Source: Gyrodactylus bullatarudis
Taxonomy: Eukaryota > Platyhelminthes > Monogenea > Gyrodactylidea > Gyrodactylidae
Assembly: GCA_012064415.1 (NCBI GenBank)
Contig: SSNU01000196.1
Span: 47,611-111,610, forward strand
Direction of reading: 5' to 3'
DNA: 64,000 nt
The notes below the pieces were generated by a model. The model searched no databases and had not been told where the DNA came from. It saw only the letters and a list, made by a program, of their open reading frames with translations. This document shows, piece by piece, positions 49,801 through 56,892 of this stretch (position 1 is the first letter of the stretch; every line of letters starts with the position of its first letter). Position numbers and translations under genes: made by a program.

Positions 49801-52800
49801 CACATGGATATAGTAATAACCAGTAGGTTTAATGTCCTAAGATCAAGATTCTAAAAATTCTTCATCATATTCGATTTATTTGAGAATTTTGTAAAATTCA
49901 TAAATTCCCATCTTGATATAAACTAGCTTGAGATGCACTATTTTTGTATGTACTTTATATTCACACTTGAGTTTTATCACGTAATAATTTTTACAAAAAC
50001 CTCAATTAGCTCTTCAAGAACTTGAAAATGATTAATTTGATAGTGATAAGATGGTCAAAATGATAGCGCTTTATTTTATGGCATATTCATCAGTATTTAC
50101 ATGCCAGATTTAACATTCTACAATTTCAATAATTGATGGAAATGGATCTAATTGGACCGTTTTTTTTGTTCACTACCCCGCAGGTGAGTTCATGAATGCT
50201 TATTTGGGTATTTCTCTTTAGTACTTAGAAACGTGGTACCATGTGAATACATTCAAGGGGGAGAGAATTACTTTTTGAATTCTTCTATTGCTCAGATAAA
50301 ATTGAGTTCATATAAGAAAAAAGTAGTCTAAAAAGACACCTTAGTATCGTTTGGGATTCGAATTTCGATTTCTTGGCCATCTAATTTTGATCATAACTAG
50401 AGCCTCAAAAAATAATACCTAAAAATAATTTTTTAAGATCTAAAAAATTTGAGAAGTATTATTTTTCGATTTTAAGGTATTATTTTAAAACTTTATCGCT
50501 AATTTACAACAAATATCTTACATGAACTACTTATAAGTAAACAGAATAAAAATTTGAAAAACAAACTAATGTTTAAATTGATCTAAATCATCGAGATAGT
50601 ATCCAAATTACTATCTCCAAAGCTATTTTTGAGCTTAGCAAATTGTTAGACAATGAAAATCATCTCCCAACCTCAAAAATGAGGATTGAGTTCATTGATA
50701 TGGATGAAATAAAATGCATTTATAAAGTATTATTTTAATACATTATCTTCAAAATAATACATTTTAAGACCTTATAACTTTGAACCCTGATGACATAGCA
50801 GAAAAGTTATTAGTTTAAAATGGTTTTCATAACAGAGGGAATAACTGGTTAAAATAAGCATTTTAATACTTTTTGAGGCTCTAATCATAACCAAATCTTT
50901 CGATATTTGTGGAGTCCATCGCCGTTTGAAGTGACTGAAATGGATGATAATGCTCTCATATTGACCTAAGTTTCATTAAATATCTTATTTCTCAGACAGT
51001 ATTCAAATTTTCAAGCAGTAAAATTGATCGAAAAATAGAAAGTACTCTTTCGTACGTAAATGGAATGTTTCCAAAATGATTTCTACGACCATTTTATGTC
51101 TTCTTGTCTATTGGTGATTCAGATAGGTAACGTTTAAAAAATATTGAGTAGTAAGTCTTAATTAATTTTTCTAAATTAAAAGATCTATTTAAGAAAATAC
51201 TTTTTTTTCAAAACAGATCAATAAACGTTTAAATAATAAAGAGATTTTTAACTGGTAAACCTGAAGAAGTAGTTTTTCTCATCAGGGGAAAACATGCGTT
51301 TATAAGACGAGGTCAATCTATGGTAAATCAATTAAACTTTTAAAAATGCTTCCCTTCCCCTGTAAATATCAGAGAATAATGCAGCAGGTTCATTGAGTGT
51401 ACCTTTAAGCATTATGAGCACCTTGATTTAAAAAGTGGATTCAAAAGATAACAAATATCTGTATTAATAAAATTAATCGGATAAGAGCGAATTGGAATGA
51501 TCACATGAGGTGTTTTAAGATCTAAAAGAAAGTACTTTAGAAGAGTATACTAATCTGGTTAATTGATAGGGTCTCTTTATGGCAAATTAAGTTTTCCACT
51601 TTAAAATACAGTTGACAGTGTGATAAAACTGAGAATTCTCAGAATTTAGAGTTGGATGAAATTTTCAAAAATTACTCAAATCGGCCATCGATATGATAAA
51701 TTTGAGCTCAAGTATTTTAATATTATTCCAGCAAATTTCGCTTAAAAATACCTTTTATATGCTTCTAAAAAAATTGTGAAAATTTTCAAATTATAAACGT
51801 TTTATTAATGTTTTATTTTCATAATTTTAATTTGAATCCACATTGTATTTTACAGAAAAGTTACAAAAATTACTTGAATCCAATTTGAATTGTTTTTTCA
51901 ATAGTTAAAAATGGAATATCTCTTATTTTTCATGAATATTACAATTTTGTTCGGTCAAAAACCGTTTTCAATATGTCAATTGTCTTATTCCAAAAGTATA
52001 AAAAGGTTATTTTGAAGCAATTATATCATTACAATACTGGAAGATTAAACTTATCGATTCGAGTAATTTTGGAAAATTTCGTCCAACTCTAATAAATAAT
52101 ATATAATAGGAAAAAGCTGAAATTCTTATTTAAGAATGTTGACTCATTGTTGAGCATGATAAAATTAGGAAAAAAGTGAATTCTTGTCACTTTAATTCCA
52201 ATCTGAGTTACAACTTAAACATTAGAAAGCTGAATTTTATTCTCATATCTACATCTAAATATTGTTCAACTTCTAAGACTTTTTCGAAAAGTATCTCTCC
52301 TATAATGATGCAGTATAGTAAAATTGTTTTAGGTTTTGATTTAAATATGGAAAAATAACAAGACTGACTTTATTGATTTTTTTCAAATTTCAAGATATTT
52401 TATTTATTCTTTGATAGTTTTCAATCATACCTAATGAAAGGAAAAAAACGACGAATAAATATTTACCCATCTTGTGATGAATTCAAATTTTCTTCAATTA
52501 ATTTTTAATTAAATTTTTTTTAAATGGTAAATATCATACTGTACTTTAAAGCAGTCTTTTTGTCTAATGGATTAGATAGGCTTTAAGTGTAAATAATACA
52601 AAATCCGATAAAAAATATGTAAACCCTTACTTACTGTTTATACAAAAATTTGCTTAATTCATGAAATCAGGAGGAATATCGTTTAATATTTACCGCTAGA
52701 AAATTAAAATCTATGACTGTCACCAGAGTGAAACTATTTCATGAAAACCTCAATGATGAGTTGGTATTAAAAAGACAAGAAGCCCCTTAATTCATGAAAA

Positions 52801-54240
52801 GAAAAAATATTTAAGATTTTTGGCCAAAATTCCCACTTTTTCCTTACGAGTGAGTCTTAAAGATGAGACTTAAAATTTGATTTTTTTAGAGAAATGATTC
52901 AACTACTCACATTCGACGCCAGCACATCCACCTTTTTCCCCTCGGCACCAATGGACAGCACCCACAGGTCTCGTATCAATATTTGGCGGGGTTGGAGGTC
53001 TTGGCATTTCTGGATAGGGTATTCTAACTGGGGGCCTCGGCTCTATCAATGGAGGGCTTGGGGATCGTCTCAAATTCAACTTTGGCTCTGTATTCTCTCT
53101 TATTGTCGCCTGGTGAATGACCTTGGGAGAAAAAACCGGCATTGGCTTATCAAATTTGATGATACTGTTACAACTTCCCCCTAGAGTTAAATCCAACACC
53201 CGATCTCTATACATATCGCCCATTTCTGGGGGATCTACAAACTCCTGGTAGAGATAGTGCTCTCTGGAATTACTATTTGTCCCGAAATGAACATCGTTGT
53301 CATCATTTATGAAGCTATGCCGCAGATCACCATGTGATTGTGAGCAATGGTTTCTTCTCGCGGAGGAAGACCTTTTAACCTGGGATAACTCAGAATTCAT
53401 TGTCTGATATTTTTTCACAGTTCTATTCAAATCGTTCAACTCCTCCAGGACTTGGTCCAACTTCAAATCACTAGAATATTCTTGCTTCTTTAACATAGGT
53501 GAATGGTTTAGATTGGGCTCACTGGAAGGTTCATTCTCATAGTTATTGGTTCCCCTTGGGCAATGGTTTTCAATTAAACTTAGATAGTTTTCAATCAGAG
53601 GAACATCAACGCTGTCCTCCAACTCTTGATTATTCAAATTATGAGAAATGCTCAAATCTTTCAGATTATTGCTGTCACTCTTGAAATTCTCAGAGTAATT
53701 CGAAATTATTTCTTTCAAAATGTGATTTATCTGGACATTTTGATCAGTATCGGCGTCCTCGTTGCTTTCACTAGCTATTTCAGAGTAATCCTCCTTCTTT
53801 TCTTCAGAGGGATTCGTATTCCTATTTTTATTGTTCAGAATATGATAAATATGCTTTGATGCCTCATTAGATTGTAGACAAGAACCATTTTGATTGGTTG
53901 ATTCATGTCTATTACATCTATGGCTTGGTATAGGTGGTGGGCGATTACTATTGGTTAGAGTGCTTTTCAATTGGCTATTTTCAGTATCACTATTATTATT
54001 GCTATTGTTATTTGAACTAAGATATTGGTCAATTCCAGTCATGATGCCGAAATCATTCATCATTATCATATCCCCTTTGAAATTACTAAGACCAGAGAGA
54101 TCACAATAGACGTGTTCTGTCCTTATTGGATGGGCTTCGGATTCTTCATCAAAACTCCTCATTGGACGTAGACATTTACATAGCAGGGTTTTAGAACAAC
54201 ATTTATCAGTTATTCTTTCTTCATTAAGACTGGATAACAT
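25693..54240 (-). CDS. TNS: Tensin (SH2-PTB focal adhesion protein; 10 coding exons, 1063 aa)
   Basis: Exons in transcription order are 54240-52911, 33903-33463, 33399-33314, 31737-31593, 31139-30933, 30780-30652, 30336-30137, 27634-27364, 26349-26103 and 25828-25693. Every junction is GT-AG, phases agree, and the sum is exactly 1064 codons. A disordered N-terminus (about 1-490) is followed by a Lys/Glu/Arg-rich probable coiled coil (about 497-560), an SH2 domain (about 720-835, phosphotyrosine-binding Arg near 752 in SFVVRES) and a C-terminal PTB domain (about 935-1055; GAACIMYYL, FFRRHYPL). The N-terminal phosphatase-like and C2 domains of vertebrate tensins are absent, as in Drosophila blistery. 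Tensins link integrin adhesions to actin. Joining the first exon across the 19-kb intron rests on phase, orientation and style; the other nine exons are secure. Confidence 0.93.
26103..26349 (-). CDS. TNS: Tensin exon 9: PTB core
   Basis: Encodes YLSSSDINQLTGAIG and then GIVMTDIHRRCFFRRHYPL and NIDPQKR, the strongest tensin PTB signature in the window. It starts with 2 bases of a split Ala codon and ends after GA of a split codon at a GTAAAT donor. Confidence 0.96.
26501..27220. mobile_element. Foldback MITE, family C
   Basis: The left end TATAAAGCTATTCTCGATGA and its inverted right end close to TATA at about 27219 enclose about 720 bases with long complementary arms. No ORF. Truncated relatives lie at 44185-44575 and 56215-56340. 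It sits in the intron between tensin exons 8 and 9. Confidence 0.8.
27364..27634 (-). CDS. TNS: Tensin exon 8: SH2-PTB linker
   Basis: Encodes a Ser/Arg-rich linker (RKHRSRSNTPHRGSRKS) ending in LLPKGA. The split codon completes GAACIMYYL, the conserved entry into the PTB domain. It has a TTTTCCAG acceptor and a GTGAGT donor. Confidence 0.93.
27635..30136 (-). other. TNS: Tensin intron 7
   Basis: 2.5 kb. Apart from two unassigned coding-like scraps on the minus strand (28170-28295 and 29512-29748), nothing recognisable was seen. Confidence 0.6.
29512..29748 (-). pseudogene. Unassigned coding-like fragment in tensin intron
   Basis: An open frame of 78 codons with protein-like composition (PYAHIIATYIHLSKPFEHM and GNELIYCDIKKLAE). 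There is no obvious tensin match, and the flanks offer no matching phase-0 splice sites. It could be a fragment of a mobile-element protein. Function unknown. Confidence 0.25.
30137..30336 (-). CDS. TNS: Tensin exon 7: SH2 C-terminal half
   Basis: Encodes DLKNQLVRHFLIDRISGGF and then LSELVAYHCRKTGALPCTL, matching the back half of tensin SH2 domains. It has an ATTACAG acceptor and a GTGAGT donor. Confidence 0.96.
30446..30535 (+). ncRNA. Hammerhead-type ribozyme, PLE-like, intronic
   Basis: CUGAUGAG at 30477-30484 and GAAA at 30492-30495 form the core. Helix III: 30495-30498 pairs with 30504-30507. The predicted cleavage is after U30508. Helix I: UCACA (30472-30476) pairs with UGUGA (30509-30513), extended by an outer 10-bp stem (30449-30458 with 30520-30529). 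The segment between the core strands cannot make a normal helix II. Instead AUGCC (30486-30490) is complementary to GGCAU (30464-30468). It lies in the intron between tensin exons 6 and 7, antisense to the gene. Confidence 0.75.
30652..30780 (-). CDS. TNS: Tensin exon 6: SH2 N-terminal half
   Basis: Encodes LPAGSFVVRESSTFQNSFGL and ALKVTRLPHHIKIDPN. SFVVRES carries the conserved phosphotyrosine-binding Arg. It has an ACATAG acceptor and a GTAGGT donor; both split codons fit. Confidence 0.96.
30933..31139 (-). CDS. TNS: Tensin exon 5: linker into SH2
   Basis: Encodes QQSPRIRGETVIDESN and then SPQWYKPNMSRDE, where WYKPNMSR is the standard tensin SH2 entry. Phase 1 at the donor completes a Val codon with the next exon. 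Confidence 0.95.
31593..31737 (-). CDS. TNS: Tensin exon 4
   Basis: Encodes GLNHPLAKSEGNRLYVKPP and then GLEPIGPGVHHLESGS, a disordered linker. It starts at phase 0 after TTTTAG and ends at GTGAGT with one base of a split Ser codon. Confidence 0.9.
32594..33083. mobile_element. Foldback MITE, family A (about 190-bp arms)
   Basis: The arm at about 32602-32791 is inverted at about 32888-33080 with few mismatches; ends read TTGATATGAAGTTGGG and CCCAACTTCATATCAA. The same apparent 60-residue peptide can be read in both arms, which is an artefact of the inverted repeat. It lies in tensin intron 3. Confidence 0.85.
33314..33399 (-). CDS. TNS: Tensin exon 3
   Basis: 86 bases encoding RCSAKQLESISAENSPNLC and then RKATYINPS. 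Phase 2 at the start completes a Leu codon; the donor is GTGAGT at phase 0. Confidence 0.9.
33463..33903 (-). CDS. TNS: Tensin exon 2: proline-rich and coiled-coil region
   Basis: Encodes PPPLPIPESQEAHKKLL, then PTEAWLPEDEEARRRYKLAQ, and a long charged segment (LEEYQNKLIERRKI, IERQKYLERLNKKRSQS) likely to form a coiled coil. It has a TTGTAG acceptor and a GTGAGT donor. Confidence 0.9.
37248..37430 (+). CDS. Small orphan ORF, 60 aa
   Basis: An ATG-initiated frame reading MKRDKKSHLYSFLEIMN, ending at KSLCNN, just upstream of a longer ORF on the same strand and followed by an AATAAA-like signal. No family was recognised. It may be fortuitous. Confidence 0.2.
   Translation: MKRDKKSHLYSFLEIMNYAISHEYFSEQIKTECDKKSPFSWLVQVEQDIYVKGNKSLCNN
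37509..37937 (+). CDS. Orphan intronless ORF, 142 aa
   Basis: ATG-initiated and more GC-rich than its surroundings. It begins MHLKEVLEKPERLNCLCLP, has a basic stretch (RRDSRRRTIERVIK, FKKRKQKRRSQ) and ends with charged residues (RQINIELKKEEENSF). No signal peptide or membrane segment. It lies inside the 19-kb tensin intron on the opposite strand. No family was recognised. It could be a young gene, a retrocopy or one exon of a larger gene. Confidence 0.4.
   Translation: MHLKEVLEKPERLNCLCLPTNGQVVRDYHFNNGNSMSPDVRRDSRRRTIERVIKVYQKFGVATVSLSRIQEKFMTLFKKRKQKRRSQTISSFYSQLFYIAKCRCVFEFTCDIENQSSNHDDLLTLIKRQINIELKKEEENSF
40296..40395 (+). repeat. Direct repeat flanking PLE fragment, left
   Basis: About 100 bases (AAATGAGAAGTCACTTTTTT to GGCGAATCAATTA) repeated at 41279-41368 with a few substitutions and a small deletion. 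The two copies exactly bracket the PLE fragment and may be an unusually long target duplication. Confidence 0.8.
40396..41057 (+). pseudogene. Penelope-like element, 3' end: GIY-YIG endonuclease and tail
   Basis: Begins inside the endonuclease domain: YVGQTIRALKIRIKEHL, then SSAVQEHLQATNHVADKSNF and a segment ending at KSKHKKLLIC plus a stop. Past that stop the coding continues in other frames with a repeated acidic motif (DKSTEVDNPI, EKSTEVDNQI) up to about 41057. The YVGQT..RIKEH and AVQEHL layout is that of PLE C-terminal endonucleases. The reverse transcriptase and the GIY half are missing. A hammerhead motif follows 140 bases downstream, as expected for a PLE terminal repeat. Confidence 0.85.
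41195..41247 (+). ncRNA. Hammerhead-type ribozyme in PLE 3' terminal repeat
   Basis: CUGAUGAG at 41208-41215 and GAAA at 41223-41226. Helix III: 41226-41230 pairs with 41234-41238 (AUAAA/UUUAU). Predicted cleavage is after U41239. Helix I: GAGU (41204-41207) pairs with ACUC (41240-41243). There is no self-contained helix II; ACCGG (41217-41221) is complementary to CCGGU (41195-41199). A TATAAATA sequence lies just upstream. Spacing matches the 30.46-kb copy base for base although the paired bases differ. Confidence 0.75.
41279..41368 (+). repeat. Direct repeat flanking PLE fragment, right
   Basis: Second copy of 40296-40395. It lacks a short internal segment and the copies differ at several bases, so the insertion is not recent. 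Confidence 0.8.
42514..43200. mobile_element. Damaged copy of hAT-like MITE
   Basis: Starts with the same TAGAGCCTCAAAA end as 50398 and is collinear with it, but interrupted at about 42865-43110 by unrelated sequence and lacking the right terminus. Confidence 0.7.
44185..44575. mobile_element. Truncated family C MITE
   Basis: Matches the right half of 26501-27220, ending at AAATTCATCGAGCATAGCT. The left arm is missing. Confidence 0.7.
45459..45944. mobile_element. Foldback MITE, family A
   Basis: Ends TAAAGCTAATTGATATGAAG and its inverse, closing at TTTA near 45944, enclose about 485 bases with long complementary arms. The flanks suggest a TA target. No coding capacity. Confidence 0.8.
48748..48796 (+). 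other. Stem-loop of unknown role
   Basis: CTTTCATTC pairs with GAATGAAAG, and TCTTG with CAAGA around a GCACA loop, with a 7-base bulge on the 3' side. Possibly just a small inverted repeat. Confidence 0.3.
49502..49833 (+). mobile_element. tRNA-derived SINE carrying a hammerhead core
   Basis: Flanked by an 11-bp target duplication GTCCYAAGATC (49491-49501 and 49834-49844, one mismatch). The tRNA-like part at about 49598-49672 has box A TGGCCTAGTGG (49606-49616), a box B-like GGTTTCAAATCC (49649-49660) and an anticodon-like arm with loop GCCTCAC resembling tRNA-Glu. A hammerhead core follows directly. Schistosome Sm-alpha elements combine a pol III promoter with a hammerhead in a comparable way. 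Confidence 0.75.
49671..49708 (+). ncRNA. Hammerhead ribozyme core in SINE
   Basis: CUGACGAG at 49674-49681, then a 5-bp helix II (49681-49685 with 49690-49694, loop AAUA) and GAAAC at 49695-49699. The catalytic core bases are intact. The sequence after GAAAC makes only a weak helix III, and I found no clear helix I partner, so this copy may be inactive. Confidence 0.65.
50062..50105 (-). ncRNA. Decayed PLE-type hammerhead
   Basis: Minus strand: GGCAU (50105-50101), GUAAAUA, CUGAUGAA (50093-50086), then AUGCC (50084-50080). The following AUAAAAUAAAG stands where the other copies have GAAAUAAA, so the GAAA core is lost. The X/X' pair is kept. No PLE coding remnant adjoins it. Confidence 0.55.
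50398..50883. mobile_element. hAT-like MITE, 486 bp, 8-bp target duplication
   Basis: Terminal inverted repeats TAGAGCCTCAAAAA fit the hAT end pattern (YARNG). The element is flanked by direct repeats ATCATAAC at 50390-50397 and 50884-50891, the 8-bp duplication expected of hAT transposons. No transposase frame. Confidence 0.85.
52911..54240 (-). CDS. TNS: Probable tensin exon 1: N-terminal disordered region
   Basis: Encodes 443 residues from MLSSLNEERITDKCCS, rich in Asn, Ser, Glu and Pro, with an RSPSPPLIEPRPPVRIPYP segment and a Cys-containing end (HWCRGEKGGCAGVE). The donor is GTGAGT at 52910, phase 1; joined to exon 2 it makes a Ser codon. The frame is open upstream to an acceptor-like TTTTCAG at 54274, so 5' exons, probably non-coding, are likely. 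A separate gene on the same strand remains possible. Confidence 0.75.
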
Positions 54241-56638
54241 TTTCCCTAGATATCGACACCTTTTATTTGGGATCTGAAAAGAATAAAGGTCTCAGTTGAA
54301 AATTGGTGAACATTGTTTTTTCTTTTAATAATATCTCAGCAATACATGTATTGTTATTGTTCTATAATTCTCAAGAAACGCAATAAAATAATAAGATATA
54401 ATACATAACTTTTGTATTTTTAAAAGTAATTAATATATAATATATATTCACAGGTTATTTTTTACACTATACAAATCTCAATAAAGAATTAAAAACTTTT
54501 TATACAACATACAACATATTAAATGTACAATCTATAACTTATTTATTCACGTTATGATATATCACAATTACTATACTATAGTATAGAACTCGTTAGGTTT
54601 TATGTATTGATTATAAATGCAAGAAATGTAATAAATTAGTCAGTATCAATAGATCAGATTTCTATGAGAAGATAATCGAAATTCTCAAGAAAAACTGAAA
54701 CTCGTCCTGTTCTACATCCGAATGAAAATATTGTTTTAAAATTTTTTTTTGAAATTAGATATTTATCTTGTTGAGTCAATAGGATAGAAAAAGTAAATGA
54801 AATTATAAAAGATAGTTTTGATCGAATTCTTGAATACTGAGAAAGTAACTCTTAACCAATGAAACCAGGATTCCGAGCATATTTTCTGTGATTTTCAAGA
54901 AATATTAGTAAAAGTAGATTTAGTTGGAATTTAACCAACCTTTTTCTAAAACCTCTTCCAGACGTTTCGGTACTGAAATAGTACGCTTTTAACCTGAATT
55001 CTCTTCAATTTTATCTAAAAACTTAGGAATAAACAATTGGAATAAAAATTTTTTATACAAGAGTTTTCGTATTTATTCAGCTCACATTTTATTCGTTATT
55101 TTTCTTCAAAACAGTTTAAATTATTATCTTCATTATCAATATACTTTAGATCCTTTGAGACATTTATTAGAATTTATGTGAAATCCGTGTTTCAGCTTTT
55201 ACTCTTAAATTTCATTTGAATCTAAAAATGAATGAGAAATTTTCTTTTCTGGGTTTCTCATGAGGAATCCAAGATTATATTTATATTGGGTTTTCAAGGC
55301 TTAATTGCAAATAATGTTTCCTTCTTTAAAATATGAAATGTAGCAGATTTGAAAAAGTGATAAAAAATTTTCAATCTACGATCAAAGGGAATTTTCAGTC
55401 TATAGTTGAATGTTGCCAATAATCTTTTACAAAATATCCTAAAGCAATATGTACAATAGAGAATTATTTATCAGTAAGAATATCTTGTGAGAGGTATTTT
55501 CAAAATCATTTCTATAAGAAAAATCCTCTAATAGATTTAGAAGTCGAAAAGTGTAAAACTAAACAAGAACAAGAAGATTTCGTGTCAAAAATGTGTGTGC
55601 TATTGCTGAAACGATTCTTTATTGCTTAAATATGTACTAGACAGGTAAGAAATTTTACAGTTGTTCTTCCTCAGATTGAATTTAATGAAGCTTTTTTGAG
55701 ATTTTTAAAATGATGAATCTCTAGTTCAGTATCTAGTGGAGATGAATTTTTTAAATTTACGATTTGAGTCAAAATCTAATCCAGTTTCTTGAGAGGATTC
55801 TACTGGTGTACAGAACATTTTGCATCAACTCTAATACAACAAAAAATTCCTTATTTTTCCTTTCGTCGAATATTTTTTCCCACCAAAGGTCTTGCTATGT
55901 TTTTTTATATAAGCCAATCAATTATTTATGAAATAAAAGGTCCATCATTCTTAATTAAAATTTACTCGACAGATAACGAGAAAATAAGCAGAGAGTAGAG
56001 TATCAAATTACTTATATAACACTTGAATTTCTTTGGTGATTAATTCCTCAATAACCATACGATATACTTTTGAATTTTTAAAATTTCTCTTCACTGGATT
56101 TTTGTAAATAGGATAAGTAGTTTTCTTAATTTCAATTATAATTATAATTAGAAATATCTAGAATCATTCTTCTTCTGTTATAACTTATAAGACTTATTTT
56201 ATTGAGTCAAAATCGATTTTTTTTCTTAAATCAGTGTACCTTTTGAATAGGTTACCAAAAAATATTAAAAAATTTTCTTGATGAAAAAATGAGGTTCTTG
56301 TAAAAATCATGAATTCCCAAATTCATCGAGTAAAGCTCCATGTTTAATTTAATTGAAATACTCAAAGTTTCAATCGAAAATTACTTTTTCATATTTTAGA
56401 GATAAATCAGTGAAAAGAATACAATAACTATTTTGATTTTTTCAACTTTGGACCGATGACAGAGCTATTTTTTTATCAAAGATTAGGAATTCGTCGTCCA
56501 ATTTAGAAAGAATAAAATAGTATGTAAAAACTTAATTTACAGTATTAATTTAGAGAAGCTAATAGAGTCTCAAATATCTAGAGGGTTTAGATAATAAAGG
56601 AATTCTCAACTTTTTTGTTAAATTTGAAAGATATAAAG

Positions 56639-56892
56639 TTGTACCTCTATAAAAGCTGTAACAAACCTATCCCTCTCTTTTCTGCCCCTTTAAAGTTGAG
56701 AAAAATTATGCATGGCTACTATAAAGTAGGTTTATAAGTGAATCGAATGAATCAAACTTGAGTGAATTTTATTTTTTTGGAAAATTTGACACTTATAAAA
56801 CTACTTTATAGTAGCCATACATAATTTTTCTCTACTTGAAAAGGGGCAGAGAGGATAGGGATAGGTTTGTTACATCTTTTATAGTGGTACAA
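56639..56892. mobile_element. Foldback element with about 100-bp arms
   Basis: 56639-56740 and 56790-56892 are inverted copies with a few mismatches and a 49-base spacer. No coding capacity. It is not related by sequence to families A, B or C. Confidence 0.85.

Larger units (their letters stand above)
48991..49928. mobile_element. Family B MITE split by a SINE
   Basis: Left end CTAGTTAATAATATGAGG and right end TTGATATAAACTAG. The interior matches the family B copy at 20876-21533 except for a 332-bp insertion at 49502-49833. This shows the MITE was present before the SINE. Confidence 0.75.
33904..52910 (-). other. TNS: Tensin intron 1 (19 kb), repeat-rich
   Basis: Contains orphan plus-strand ORFs (37248-37937), a truncated PLE with a hammerhead (40296-41368), hAT MITEs (42514-43200, 50398-50883), family A, B and C MITEs, a tRNA-derived SINE (49502-49833) and a decayed hammerhead (50062-50105). 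In 34000-37200, 38000-40200, 41400-42500, 46000-48900 and 51000-52900 no gene was recognised. Confidence 0.7.
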
